Source: Cyanoderma ruficeps | Taxonomy: Eukaryota > Chordata > Aves > Passeriformes > Timaliidae | Reading direction: 5' to 3' | NCBI GenBank assembly: GCA_008694505.1 | Contig: VZDJ01000090.1 | Location: 2,473,521-2,537,520 of the forward strand | Length of the DNA: 64,000 bases | In this document: positions 1 to 46,850 of the stretch, piece by piece | How positions within the stretch are numbered: position 1 is the stretch's first letter | Layout of the letters: each line of letters starts with the position of its first letter | Translations under genes and position numbers: made by a program | Notes under the pieces: generated by a model | Seen by the model: only the letters and a program-made list of their open reading frames with translations | Told to the model about the DNA's origin: nothing | The model's database searches: none

Positions 1-950
1 TTTTCAGTAGTTAGTCCTTTTGCACGCTTGAAAAGGATATAGGAAGTTAGGGGTAACATACTGTAATGACTTCAAAGAACCAAATGGGTAGAAGTGGGAA
101 ATCTGAGCTCTCCATTTTTAGGTCCTTTTCTGTGGAGTCTTTGAAGGGTGAATTCTCTCTCCAGTCCTTTCAACTGCTCTGTGTAATACTAGTGTAGTAG
201 TTGGGCAATATAGACTGAATGGCAGCAATATTTTGGAATGTTTTGCACTCAGTTCTTGCTGTGCAGACATTCTTTTGGCAGTAGCATGGTGGCGTAGCAA
301 AGAAAAAGTATCCTGGAAACAAAAGGAAATATTTTTCACTAGAGCATCTGGAAGTTAGCTTTTACATGGTCAAATTGAGAAGGCGATGTTGCATTTGGAT
401 ATTTTTGAGTTGCTTTGGATAGTTACTAAATTAAGCAAGAGGAATAACTAAACTAGACTTATGACTCAATGGTTTAAAGGAGTTGGCTTATTTTATAGGT
501 CTGGGGGATCTTGGGCTTGAAATCAATCACTGGACCTTCAGACTTCTGTAACTCAGACTGGACCAATAAAAGGGAGCTTGATGACCTCATCACTTGAGCT
601 TGGCTGAATCTTTGTGGAGAAGTTCCTGCCATTGCTGCCCGTTTTCATTTGCATTTTAATGCTTTTTATTTCTTGCTGTACGCCTACATTTTTCTCTTCT
701 TCCTTTGGCCTGCTTGCTACAAGAGAATCTGGCATAGCCAAGCATAACAGATCAGTTGCAGGGACTCTCTTAGGATCTTAAAACCAAAAAAGCAAACTGT
801 AAACAGCAGGTTTTTGCATAAACATCTATATAAGTATCCCTAAAAGCCTTCCACTGTTCTCTGAACATTTGCAGACTTTGGTCAGTAGTGCTTGCTGAGT
901 ACATTTTATTGGGGATGCTTGGCCTGCTACATGTCATGCTTTTAGTTCAG

Positions 951-955
951 ACATC
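951..955 (+). repeat. Target-site duplication, left copy
   Basis: The 5-bp acatc lies immediately 5' of the LTR and is repeated exactly at 1639-1643. Confidence 0.8.
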
Positions 956-1638
956 TGTCCTGGGTTATAAAGTCTATTCAATTTCATCTGCTGAAAAACA
1001 GTTGGGGGCGGGTGCCTTTTGATAATGGCCCAACGGTCAATATCAGGTAGGGCATTGTTCTTATCTTTCTCCATAATGGGCCATTACGACTCCCCAAGCT
1101 CCCAATACATACCCACATTCCATCATGCCTATTGTGAGATGCTCCACCCAGTGGGAGGAGCCAGCCATTCCTACCTGGATGAGGCTGAAACTCGGGACCA
1201 GGAGGCCCTTTTTTGTCTTCCTTCATCCGATTACTGGAGGAAGGCTGGACCCTTCTCACCCTCAGGACCCTTTTTATTTTTGCTACTGGATCATTTCTAC
1301 CTCAGCGGAGCCGTACCTGCCATTCCAGGAGGACTCACTTTTGGACTGCTTCCGACACCCTGACTAACAAGGTTGTAGCTTTGACCCTGTCAGGGCTTTC
1401 CAAAATTGTTGTTTGTTTGTTTGCTGGTTTGGTGGGGTGGTTTTGTTTTTTTTTTCTTTTCTACCACATTTGTATTCTTATATTCTTAGTAAAAAGCTGT
1501 TATTCCTACTCCTAAATCTTTGCCTGAAAGCCGTTAATTGCAAAATTAGAATTTGGCAGGGGGTGAGGGGTTTACATCCTCTATTCTAAGGGGAACCCCA
1601 GTTTCCCTGGCAGATACCTGTCTTTCTAAACCAAGACA
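956..1638 (+). mobile_element. Solo LTR of an avian endogenous retrovirus (ERVL-like)
   Basis: A 683-bp block begins TGTCCTGGGTT and ends ACCAAGACA, the TG...CA termini of an LTR, and is flanked by exact 5-bp direct repeats (acatc at 951-955 and 1639-1643). The internal GT-rich run and the 3' portion (AAAGCTGTTATTCCTACTCC, then a G-rich tract at about 1556-1572) resemble LTRs I recall from passerine class III elements, and a 5-bp duplication fits that class. No gag, pol or env sequence accompanies it, so it is a recombined solo LTR in a POLQ intron. The open frames inside it are not genes. Confidence 0.85.
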
Positions 1639-1643
1639 ACATC
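1639..1643 (+). repeat. Target-site duplication, right copy
   Basis: The 5-bp acatc lies immediately 3' of the LTR and matches the left copy exactly, which indicates a relatively young insertion. Confidence 0.8.
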
Positions 1644-2013
1644 CAAATTAAAAAACATTCCCTAGTTAGAGTAGAGGGGTTTTCCTTTGGGTCTCTTCCT
1701 AGTTCTTCCCCACTGCTCTTAGCCATGATGTGGAGGTTGCAGTGATTTATTTGTGCACTGTGTGGCCTTTATTCAGAAAAACATTTCTGAAAGCAAGATG
1801 TAAAACATTACATGTATTCATGGGTAGGTCCAGAACTGCCCTCAACAGTGTGGTCATACTAGTGCTTGGACTTCATAAAGCAAGAGAGAAACTAAGGCAA
1901 CAGTGCTCCATGTTCTTTTTTGCTTCTCTTTCTGACTGGAAGTAGAAGATTCCTACTGGGATACAGAAGAATGACAGCATTTACAAGCCTCATTCAATCT
2001 GAGAGTACACTGA

Positions 2014-38518
<36,505 letters not shown>

Positions 38519-38890
38519 CAAGGCTGTGTGACTTTCCCATGAGTGGGGAGGCAGAAGGCACCGTGGGCTGGGCAGGACAAGGCTGTGATCACCTGCTGGC
38601 GGTGTGATCCTCCTGTGCTGTGTTTCCACTGGCAGGGCACCCAGCTGCCTTCTGAAACATGTGGTGGACGCTGGTATGAACTCACCAAACCAAACCCTCC
38701 AGAGCTCAGTCAGGCCACTGAAGCGTGTTTCCAGAACTGTGAAATTATTAATTGTTAAAAGAAGGATATTTAAATGAATTCTGTTAAAGTGTGCTTGATC
38801 TTGTACAACCCTCCAAAGCCTAATGAATTAATTACATATGAAATAAGCTGGATTACGTTATTAAAACAAGGTGCAAACATAATTTGGCAG
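38519..38890 (+). other. POLQ: POLQ 3' untranslated region with candidate poly(A) signal
   Basis: No AATAAA occurs in the first few hundred bases after the stop. The first plausible hexamer is ATTAAA at 38860-38865, with a GT/TG-containing stretch around 38920-38945. The 3' end is therefore inferred to lie near 38880. A second ATTAAA at about 40470 could serve a longer transcript. The exact end cannot be fixed from sequence alone. Confidence 0.45.
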
Positions 38891-40090
38891 TGCCCGTGTA
38901 TAATTGTCTAAGGCAAAAAAAGTCATTGTGATTGCATCTGATGTAGAATTTTGCAGGCCTCCGCCAGGATTATCTTGTACTGGGTTCTGCTGATGACATT
39001 CAGGTGCTGAAGTGGCTTTACAGGTGGCTGGATTTCTCACTGAGCAGCTGTGCAGTGCTCACAGTGAGTAGAACCTGTGCTTGGTTGGCCTCTGACTTTT
39101 CTGAGGTGACTGAGTGCTGTAATTCATCCTACTGCTACCTTGCAAACTGGCCTCAAGAGGGATATTGTTTGGAGTCTCTTAGGCTTAATACAAAATCACC
39201 AGCAGACACATTTTAAAGAATGAAGCTCAATGAATTGGTTAAAAACTTCATTGCAATGCATATTTTTGTGAAGAGGGAAACTCTCTCAGTCTAGCCAGCT
39301 GACATGGCAGCCTTGCTGGTGTTTGAGGTCTGGTGTGTTTGAGAGGAGTTGTGACACCTGTGGCTCCTTATTCAGACACCATTCTCCTAAGGAAGCCTAA
39401 CACCTGCCTGTTGGCAGCCCCTCTAAAACCTGCTCAGATTTCCCCCACTCTTTGCCTCAGTGTCTTTGGCTCTGACCCTGTGATCAGGCAGAAAGTTTTC
39501 CTGGGAGTTTGGGCTTGTCAAGCTGAGCTGGGATCAGATCCTTCAAAAGAAGGGGCAAGGAACGAGCTTGCAGGGAATTAATCTGCCACTATTTGGCATT
39601 ACTCTCCCCACTAATACCTTCTGGTCTGGCTAAATCTCACATCACATGTTTTCATTTCCCTTCCAGACAGTTGTGATGGTTACGCAAGTTCAGTTGCTTT
39701 TGTTAACTTCACACAATGCCTGACCTTGAATTCTGTCATGTCATCGTCTAGCCCTTGTATCTTACAAGAAAGGGAGGACAAGTGCCTCCCGTCATCTTCC
39801 TTATGCCTCTAATTATTGTATCATGTCTTTTTTCTGCAGTTCCTCCCTAATGTAATCAATCTCCATCTTTCCATTCTTGCCTCCTGTGAGAAGTTTTCAA
39901 GCCCCTAATTATCCTTTCATTTCTGAACTTCTGCTGGGTCCTTTTTGAGCAGCGTACTTTTGAAGTTGCTTTTTCAGCCTGATCTGAGAGGATGCACACT
40001 TGGCTTTCAGCAGCCTGAGAGGGGGCTCGAGATCATTAACTTCAAATGCAGTGCTTTTGGCAGGGCCATTATCCTGACATCAGAAGTACC

Positions 40091-40178
40091 CGGCACCGAG
40101 GGCTGGAGAACGCGGCACCGAGGGCTGGAGAACGCGGCACCGAGGGCTGGAGAACGCGGCACCGAGGGCTGGAGAACG
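40091..40178 (+). repeat. Minisatellite: four perfect 22-bp tandem copies
   Basis: The unit (22 bases, cggcaccgag...gagaacg) is repeated exactly four times and followed by cgggg. Each unit carries several CpG sites, against a CpG-poor surround. It lies between the POLQ and STXBP5L 3' ends. Open frames across it merely reflect the periodicity. Confidence 0.95.
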
Positions 40179-43100
40179 CGGGGAGTGTTCAAGGATGTTA
40201 ATGGGGCCTCCTTACAAAAGGCTGCAGCCTGGACTCTGATCCTCCACCTGGTGAAGCAACACAGACACGTGGTGGTACGAGCCAGAGCCCCAGATGAGGC
40301 TGCCTCGACTGCCCCTCTCAGCACCGTCTTGGCCTTCTTTCCTGTTCTGTATTACACCTCACGCTGAGATTTTTTGGTTTTCTTCCTGTCTGCTCTATGC
40401 CATGGCTTTCTACATCTGTCACCTGATGGCTGAGCTCTTTATCCACACCATTGTCTTTTTTCTTGCTTTATTAAAGCTTTTGTTAGTGACAGATCCGAGC
40501 CTCGGCACCCTGGTGCCTGACCATTTGTGTGCTCTGCTGTGAAGATGCTGGCTTGGACTCATTATCAATTCACATGGCCTAATGGTTTCCTGTCCTGGGT
40601 GTCCTGCAGTGACACACCTGTGCCCTATTCCAGGCCTCACTGGGGTTGCTGTCATTTGGGCTGCTTGTTCTTTGGCACATTACAATATTCCTCTCCCACA
40701 CACTGCCTTCAGAATTTCCAAAGGATGGATCTCACACGTATCTCTCAGCAAGCTCTCAGAAGGGGGTGATGCTAATCAGTAAGGGGATTAACATGTACCC
40801 AAACTTATTTTGACTAACAAACTCGATGGGTTCATTTTAATTAAGCAGTAATTTGGAGCAAATGAGAAGATAAGAGGTAGCCACGGTGGCGTTTGAGTCC
40901 TGCTACTAGGACTGGCTCTGAGCTGTTTTCTGATTGCTGCTATTAACATTCCTCTATTCTGATTAGACTTTAACTCTTAGAGAGACTGAGCGGTGGAAGC
41001 ACAAGAGGGCTAAGTCAGGTAAGCAGAGGCCCTGTCCAGAACTGCAGAAAAGGGTTTATGTTGTTTTGTGAGGGTGGTAGGAAGGAGCTTGGTTGCTCAC
41101 ATTACTTACCTGGTTTTGCCTGTGGGCTCCTTTCCCCCACCTCTGATTGGCTGAGGGCGTTTTATTAATTCAGGATGTGATAACCAGAGAGCAGGTTAGT
41201 CTCTGTCTGTGAAGTCAGGATGGGATGCACCTGGTAGTGTTTGTTCCTCAGTTTGTTTGTGTGTTTCTCTCTTCACAGCCCATTCCAGCCTCCTGTGAGC
41301 TGGCACAGCCTGACACAAGGACAGGTGAATGCTGCAGAAGGGGTAAGTTCTGTTTGTTACAACTGTTGACAGCCTTGTCCCTTGGTGCACACAGAATTCC
41401 TACTGCAGCCCAGCTCAGCACATGCCCTGCACTGCCCCTGCCTGGCTCCTGCCCTAGCAGGGATGTGTCTGCCTGACAAAAGAAATCCAGTGGGGATGCA
41501 GTCCTGGCAAACAGCTGTGTTCACTGGGAGTGCCTTGTCTTCAGTGATGGGAACCTGCAGGACCCAGCTCCTCACAGGGAGAGCCTGTCCCCTGGGCCTA
41601 CTGAGCAGCCCGGGTCTGGTTGGTTCCCATCTGCCTTCTGCTCAAAATGACTCAAGTTTGCATTCAGCTGGCCTCTGGTATGGGGCAGAACTTGCCCAGC
41701 CTTGGTAGCAGGAACTCAAACCTTTGGTGTTTGCTGGTGTTTGGTCCTTTCCTCACATGCAGACCGCAAGCTTGTTTTGCCTTGGTCTTTCTGCTGCAGC
41801 TTTCCTTTTCTCCCTGGCTACTGGAAGCAGTGACTGGCAGTTGACAAATAATGGCACAGGTAATCTGATCTGCTTTGGTCCTTTTGCCTTTCTCCCATGC
41901 TGCTTGCATTTCATCCAGAGAGCTGTACACAGCTGACAAGAGGGAGATGGGAGCTCAGCACCTTTGGCTGACATTTTGGGCTTCTCCTGGCAGAGCAGTT
42001 CAGACGTGCTGTTGGGAAGAGCCCTTCCACTGAGCTCACTCCTGCCCTTCCCAGAGCTCAGCCTGTGGGTGGCTGTGTTCAGCCTGATGTGGGAGTGACA
42101 GGAACGGGGCTCCTGGTTGGCTGGTAGCCCGGGTCCAAGGCTGGTGACATTCCCCGGGGGCTGGTATGGCAGTCAGGAGCTCCATGTGAGCTCCCTGCCA
42201 TGGAGCATGGCAACATCAGCTGGGGCATGGCAGGAGCTGCTGGGGGAAGGGAGCTGACCATCCCCACTCCAGCAACAACCACCACAATTCTTCTATTCCT
42301 GAATGAGAAGTGTAAAAAACCAAAGGCTTTACACAAACCATGAATCTTTGAAATACTATAAAGAATCTAGGAGTAGAAGCTGGAAAAAAAGAGATTACAC
42401 CAACTAGTATCAATTCTTTCCTTTATTGTCTTTCCCTCATTTTTTTGGGTTTTTTTGGTTGTTAATGGGGGCTCGAAACAGCCTCACTTTAAGATGCCTT
42501 AGCTTTGTGATACTGATTTAGGATACCTGTGGAAACAGGACATGGTTAGCACAGGAGTGTGTGGTTCACCCCAGATCAGCCTTCGTTCTGAGAGACAGGT
42601 AATGACTCATTAACAAACCACACACATACTCATCCCACATTTCCTTGACACTGAATCTGAATATTTGTTGCTATTTAAAAAAGTACAACGTTTGATTTGT
42701 TGATTTAATCACAAAACAAAACACATGAATGGAAACACTCATTTACGTGACTATTGCTTATACACCTAAGAGGAAGAGTTGACTACGAATGTCCACACAC
42801 AGTTCCTTCATGAGAGAGAGTGTGCTCTTACCAGAGCCTTCCAAGGCAAAAAACATTCAGGACTGAAATATGCTGTGCTTGAATTCACCTTTGGGCTACG
42901 GGAAAGGATGGATGTGGCAGGGCCCAGGCTATTGAGGGGCATAATTAACCAAAATCTGGGGCTTCACCTTGGCTACAATACACACAGTTTATATATGAAG
43001 GAGGCCTGAGGTTGGATGCAGCTCTGAAGTGGTTTCTACTGGGAAAAAATAAAGGTTTCCATGCCCACCTGCATTATGCACACGGTGTGGTATGAAAGGG

Positions 43101-43975
43101 GGAATGACTAATTGATGTAGATAGTTGAACTGCAGAACTGTAAAAAAAATTAAACCCCCTCCCCCCCCAGGTAATTATAGAAAACAAAACCTGATTCTCA
43201 AAATTTCAATTGTCATGTCTTTTAATTGAAGATTTGCAACTGAAGTTAAAGCTCTAGGAACGGATTTAATTTTTTTATTAATAAATAAAGTAGCTTGTAC
43301 TTCATTGAAGACTTGCCAACTCTGCAGACTTATAAATAATCTAATTTAATGCATTTTTTCTGTCTATCTACAGCACTAGACATAAGATTACAAACATCTG
43401 GTCAAACCCAAAGGTGTGTGTGCTGTTGGAAGTTCTGTTTAACTGGTTTTGGATGTGATTGTGACAGAGCTCCTGGAGAGAAGAATGTGAGAGAACAGAG
43501 TATCTAAATGAACAAACATCATTTTAAACTGAACTAGTATTTCCAGCCAGTCTGGCCCGGTGTAGCTGAGGATTGCGAGGCTGAAGATACATCTAAGCTT
43601 GGGATTTTGCTTGAGGTGGTGCTGTCTGAGTGGGAAAGGTGAAAGCACAGAAAGATTTCAACATCCAGTGACAGCCAATGTCCTTGGTTTTCCTCCAGCC
43701 AGTCACAGTCCTACAGTCTTTCTCAGAGTCAGATGCTGTGCTCCTTGCTGGGAATGCTGCAGCTTCATGCCTGTCACTGACAGCCTTGAGCAGCGTTCAG
43801 GGCAAGCCTTGCAAAAATCCCACACTCCCCCTCATTTCACAATAAATCACCCAGGCAAGAGTTTTTCCTCCCTCATTGAACTTTTTAAGTGATGGGTTTT
43901 TTCCACATACATGGTAAATCTTGATAGAAAGCATTTAACAGTGTGCACTAACAAACTTATACAACATATACATTA

Positions 43976-44010
43976 CATATATATATTATATATATAGAAT
44001 GTTCTATATA
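43976..44010 (+). repeat. AT dinucleotide tract with a palindrome
   Basis: A short imperfect (AT)n tract runs from 43976 to about 43996, followed by the inverted repeat tatatagaa-tg-ttctatata at 43991-44010, whose 9-bp arms are exact. It lies in the distal 3' flank of STXBP5L. Confidence 0.7.
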
Positions 44011-46147
44011 CAAACATATACAACTTTTTAGATCTCTACAGACTACAAGAAAATTGATAATTATAGTCACAAGTGGTGAACTTAACAGAAAGAGTAATTG
44101 GTAACTGCCTGGAAATATGTAAAATATGTAAGAGTGGAAAGCTGTGACCTGATAGGGAGTACTAGAGAAAAATTGCTTAAAAGTCTAGTATTAAAAATTG
44201 TAAGTTTGAGGGCTGCTAAATTCTCATTTCCCTGTTGCATAAAAATGCAAATGGAAATCTACTGGCAGGTTTTTTGTTTTTTTCTTCACCCTGGTGTTAA
44301 ACTGGAGACTGTTGGCAGCCAGAGTCAGTTGGGCCTTGTGTAAAAGATTTGTTGAGGACACTTTTCTCTCTGGGTGAGCTGCAGTGATTGGCAGTTAGAA
44401 GTTGCTCTTAAATTTCCTTCAAAGATCTCACAATTCCAATCAGCCTGTGGGGCTGCTTCTGACTGCCACACACCAGGGCAGAATGGAAAATAAGTTGGCT
44501 GCTGGACAGTTTGAATGCTGCCCCAAATGATTTTGTTGCCCAGAGCACAGGGCTGGTGAACACAGGTTTAAACTGAAGATCAAATTACTCTAATGTTCTC
44601 TTGTATTTCTCATTCTAGATGCCTGGTTAGGGCAGTGCTCCCTCACAGGCACAAGTGGTTACTTCTGTGATCCAGCCCCTGGAAGGAATTCCCTAACCCA
44701 GTTGCTATTGGTATCAGAGTGGCAAGTTTGGCATATCCTTACACAAATACACACAGATAAACCCTCTTGGGTCATGGACAACTCCAATTCCTTGGCTCTC
44801 AGCAGAAACCCAGGCATTGCTCAGGCTTTGACCTTTTTCCCTGCAAGTTTCTACAGTTCTGGCACCATAAAAGCAGTTTATCCTGTGCCAGAGGAACTTG
44901 GGGAGTCTCATTCCTGGTTGAGCTAGACCTGTCAGGGCCATCATTTTGATTTATGCCTACAGCAAAACGTAAAATCCTGTAAATCGTGAAATTCTGTTCT
45001 GCTACAATGGGAATTTAAAAGTTAACACCTCAAATCTCTTCCAACCCTTTAACTTGTACAGTGGGCCAGTTGTGAGACCAGACTTTGGATGGCACAACTT
45101 CCTGGGTTGTATTTTTTTGTAGCTAAAGGAAGGAGATGGAAAAGACATCTTTGAGAGGGGTCATCTGAACACTCAGATGATACAAACACCGGTGGAAGTT
45201 AAGGTCTAGGTGGGAATGGGATGGTGCCTTGTCTCCATCAGCGTCCATCAGGATTCCTTGAAGGGACAGAAGATGTTACACTTCTTTAATGGAAAAATTT
45301 TAAAGGCTGTTTTTCCAGTTTTTCCTCACTTTCTTTTTTCTAATTTGAAACTACATCCAGACACACGAAAACAAGCCTTCAGTGCCTTGTTTCCAAGCCA
45401 ATCTTGGAAAAAATTTCTAACCTAAGAGTCGACCTGTGTGGCAGTGAGTCTTTCTTGTGGGATAGGGTGGAGCATTCCAGCAGGATAGGTAATAAATCCA
45501 GCTTACTGTTCTCTTCTGTGGCTGCAGGTTGCAGAGTTTTCTGCAGCATTCACTGCAAAAACCAAACAAGCCACTCTAAAGCAGAAGCAAATTACTTGCA
45601 GCAGTGTGAGCAGAGTACAGATTGCCACTCACCCATGGTGCCACTTTATATCTGTGTTCCATATGGATGTTGACAATGGTTCTCCATGCTCCTCCCTGGC
45701 CCACTGTGTAGTGTTCCTGGCTCTAATCTCTCTCTCACAGGTTTTAGGGGGGTTTCTGTGCAGGTCCCCTCTCATAATTTCAGTTGAGCACTTCAGGTGC
45801 TCTGCAAGCTGCTAAGCAGCCTCTGTGAGCAGTGTTTGACAGGACTGTGGTTTCCCATCTTGCCTTTCCTAAATAGAAGAAATGCTTTCCAAAGCTGGTT
45901 TTCTATTCCTGCTACTGGGAAATAAGGCAACCAAGTGATGCAGACTCCACGGGGATGAAAAGTGCCACAGCTCCCCTTCAAGGACAACAGATTAATCTAG
46001 AGCACATTTTAAGAAGTACAGATTAGGGTGATGTGTCGTGTGCTCTGAATTGCAAATAAACCATCTATGCACATCTTAATGACCTTTTTAGATAGTGCCT
46101 GTCCAGCTACCTGCAAAATTGTTACATTTTGGGCACAGGATTTTATA

Positions 46148-46808
46148 TTTATTTATTTTTCTTGTAGGAGTTAAAAAGCAATGCTTTTGAGCAAGGCTTT
46201 TCAAGGGAAATAAATAGCAGATAAGAAAATGCAGCTCAACTCATTTTTATGTGGAGAACAGTAGCAAACATGCTTGAAATGTACTGGCCTTTCATAATGT
46301 CACTTTTAAAAAATAAAGATTTTTGTAATTTAAGGTGGTTTTTCTTTTTTTTTTCCTCAGAATAGAAATAAATCCCATTTTTCTTCGGTCACAACATGCT
46401 TCCTTTTTCTCTTTTTTTTTTTTTTTCGTTGGCAATTAGTCATGCAAAGTTTTATAAGTGCATTAACATTCGAGTTTGTACAGAATATTTTTAACCAGAC
46501 GCACTCCCCACAGTTCATACCTACAGCTTCTGAAAAACTACATGCCACAGTGATGGTTGAGTTCCTTTTGGGAAAAAATTGGCCACCCCATGAGTCAGCT
46601 GTTGGAAAGACCCTCATGATTCCAGCTTTTGTCCCACGGTCTGTAAAATTTCTCCTTGACGTCCACTGTGATGAATCCAATAATAGTAACAGGAAAACAT
46701 CTTCTAGGAGAAAAAACTGTCTCTGGCCAGTAACTGGTAGGTTTGGGAATAAAGGTTGCTTCCCTGAACAGTGTTCTTAATAAAGCCACAAGCAGCTTCT
46801 TTGAAAGT
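46148..46808 (-). other. STXBP5L: STXBP5L 3' untranslated region, proximal part
   Basis: Downstream of the stop on the minus strand, overlapping AATAAA hexamers lie at 46157-46148 (TTTATTTATT on the plus strand), which could end a short 3' UTR of about 0.65 kb. A poly(A) run (T run on the plus strand, about 46411-46426) lies within it. Mammalian STXBP5L has a long 3' UTR, so a longer one reaching towards 43 kb is equally possible. Confidence 0.45.
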
Positions 46809-46850
46809 CTAAAACTGGTACCACTTTTTGTCCTTGTATTTGAGCATCAC
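46809..46850 (-). CDS. STXBP5L: STXBP5L terminal coding exon (42 nt)
   Basis: The minus-strand acceptor is atttctgtag. The exon encodes only VMLKYKDKKWYQF and TAG (46811-46809). It finishes the SNARE helix and is shared, apart from the first residue, by all vertebrate tomosyns. Tomosyns have no transmembrane anchor after the SNARE motif, and none is seen here. Confidence 0.97.
   Translation of the reverse strand: MMLKYKDKKWYQF

Larger units (their letters stand above)
38891..46147. other. Interval between convergent POLQ and STXBP5L 3' ends
   Basis: About 7 kb with no recognisable protein. It holds the 22-bp minisatellite (40091-40178), the AT tract and palindrome (43976-44010), and a moderately GC-rich stretch at about 41200-42300 whose open frames lack conserved motifs. 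Part may be long 3' UTR of either gene. Confidence 0.7.

Noticed and set aside
984..1515. Several overlapping open frames of 80-114 residues
   Set aside because: All lie inside the solo LTR, which carries no gag, pol or env coding sequence.
39945..40367. 140-residue plus-strand open frame over the minisatellite
   Set aside because: The 22-bp period is not a multiple of three, so the frame changes with each unit; no conserved protein is encoded.
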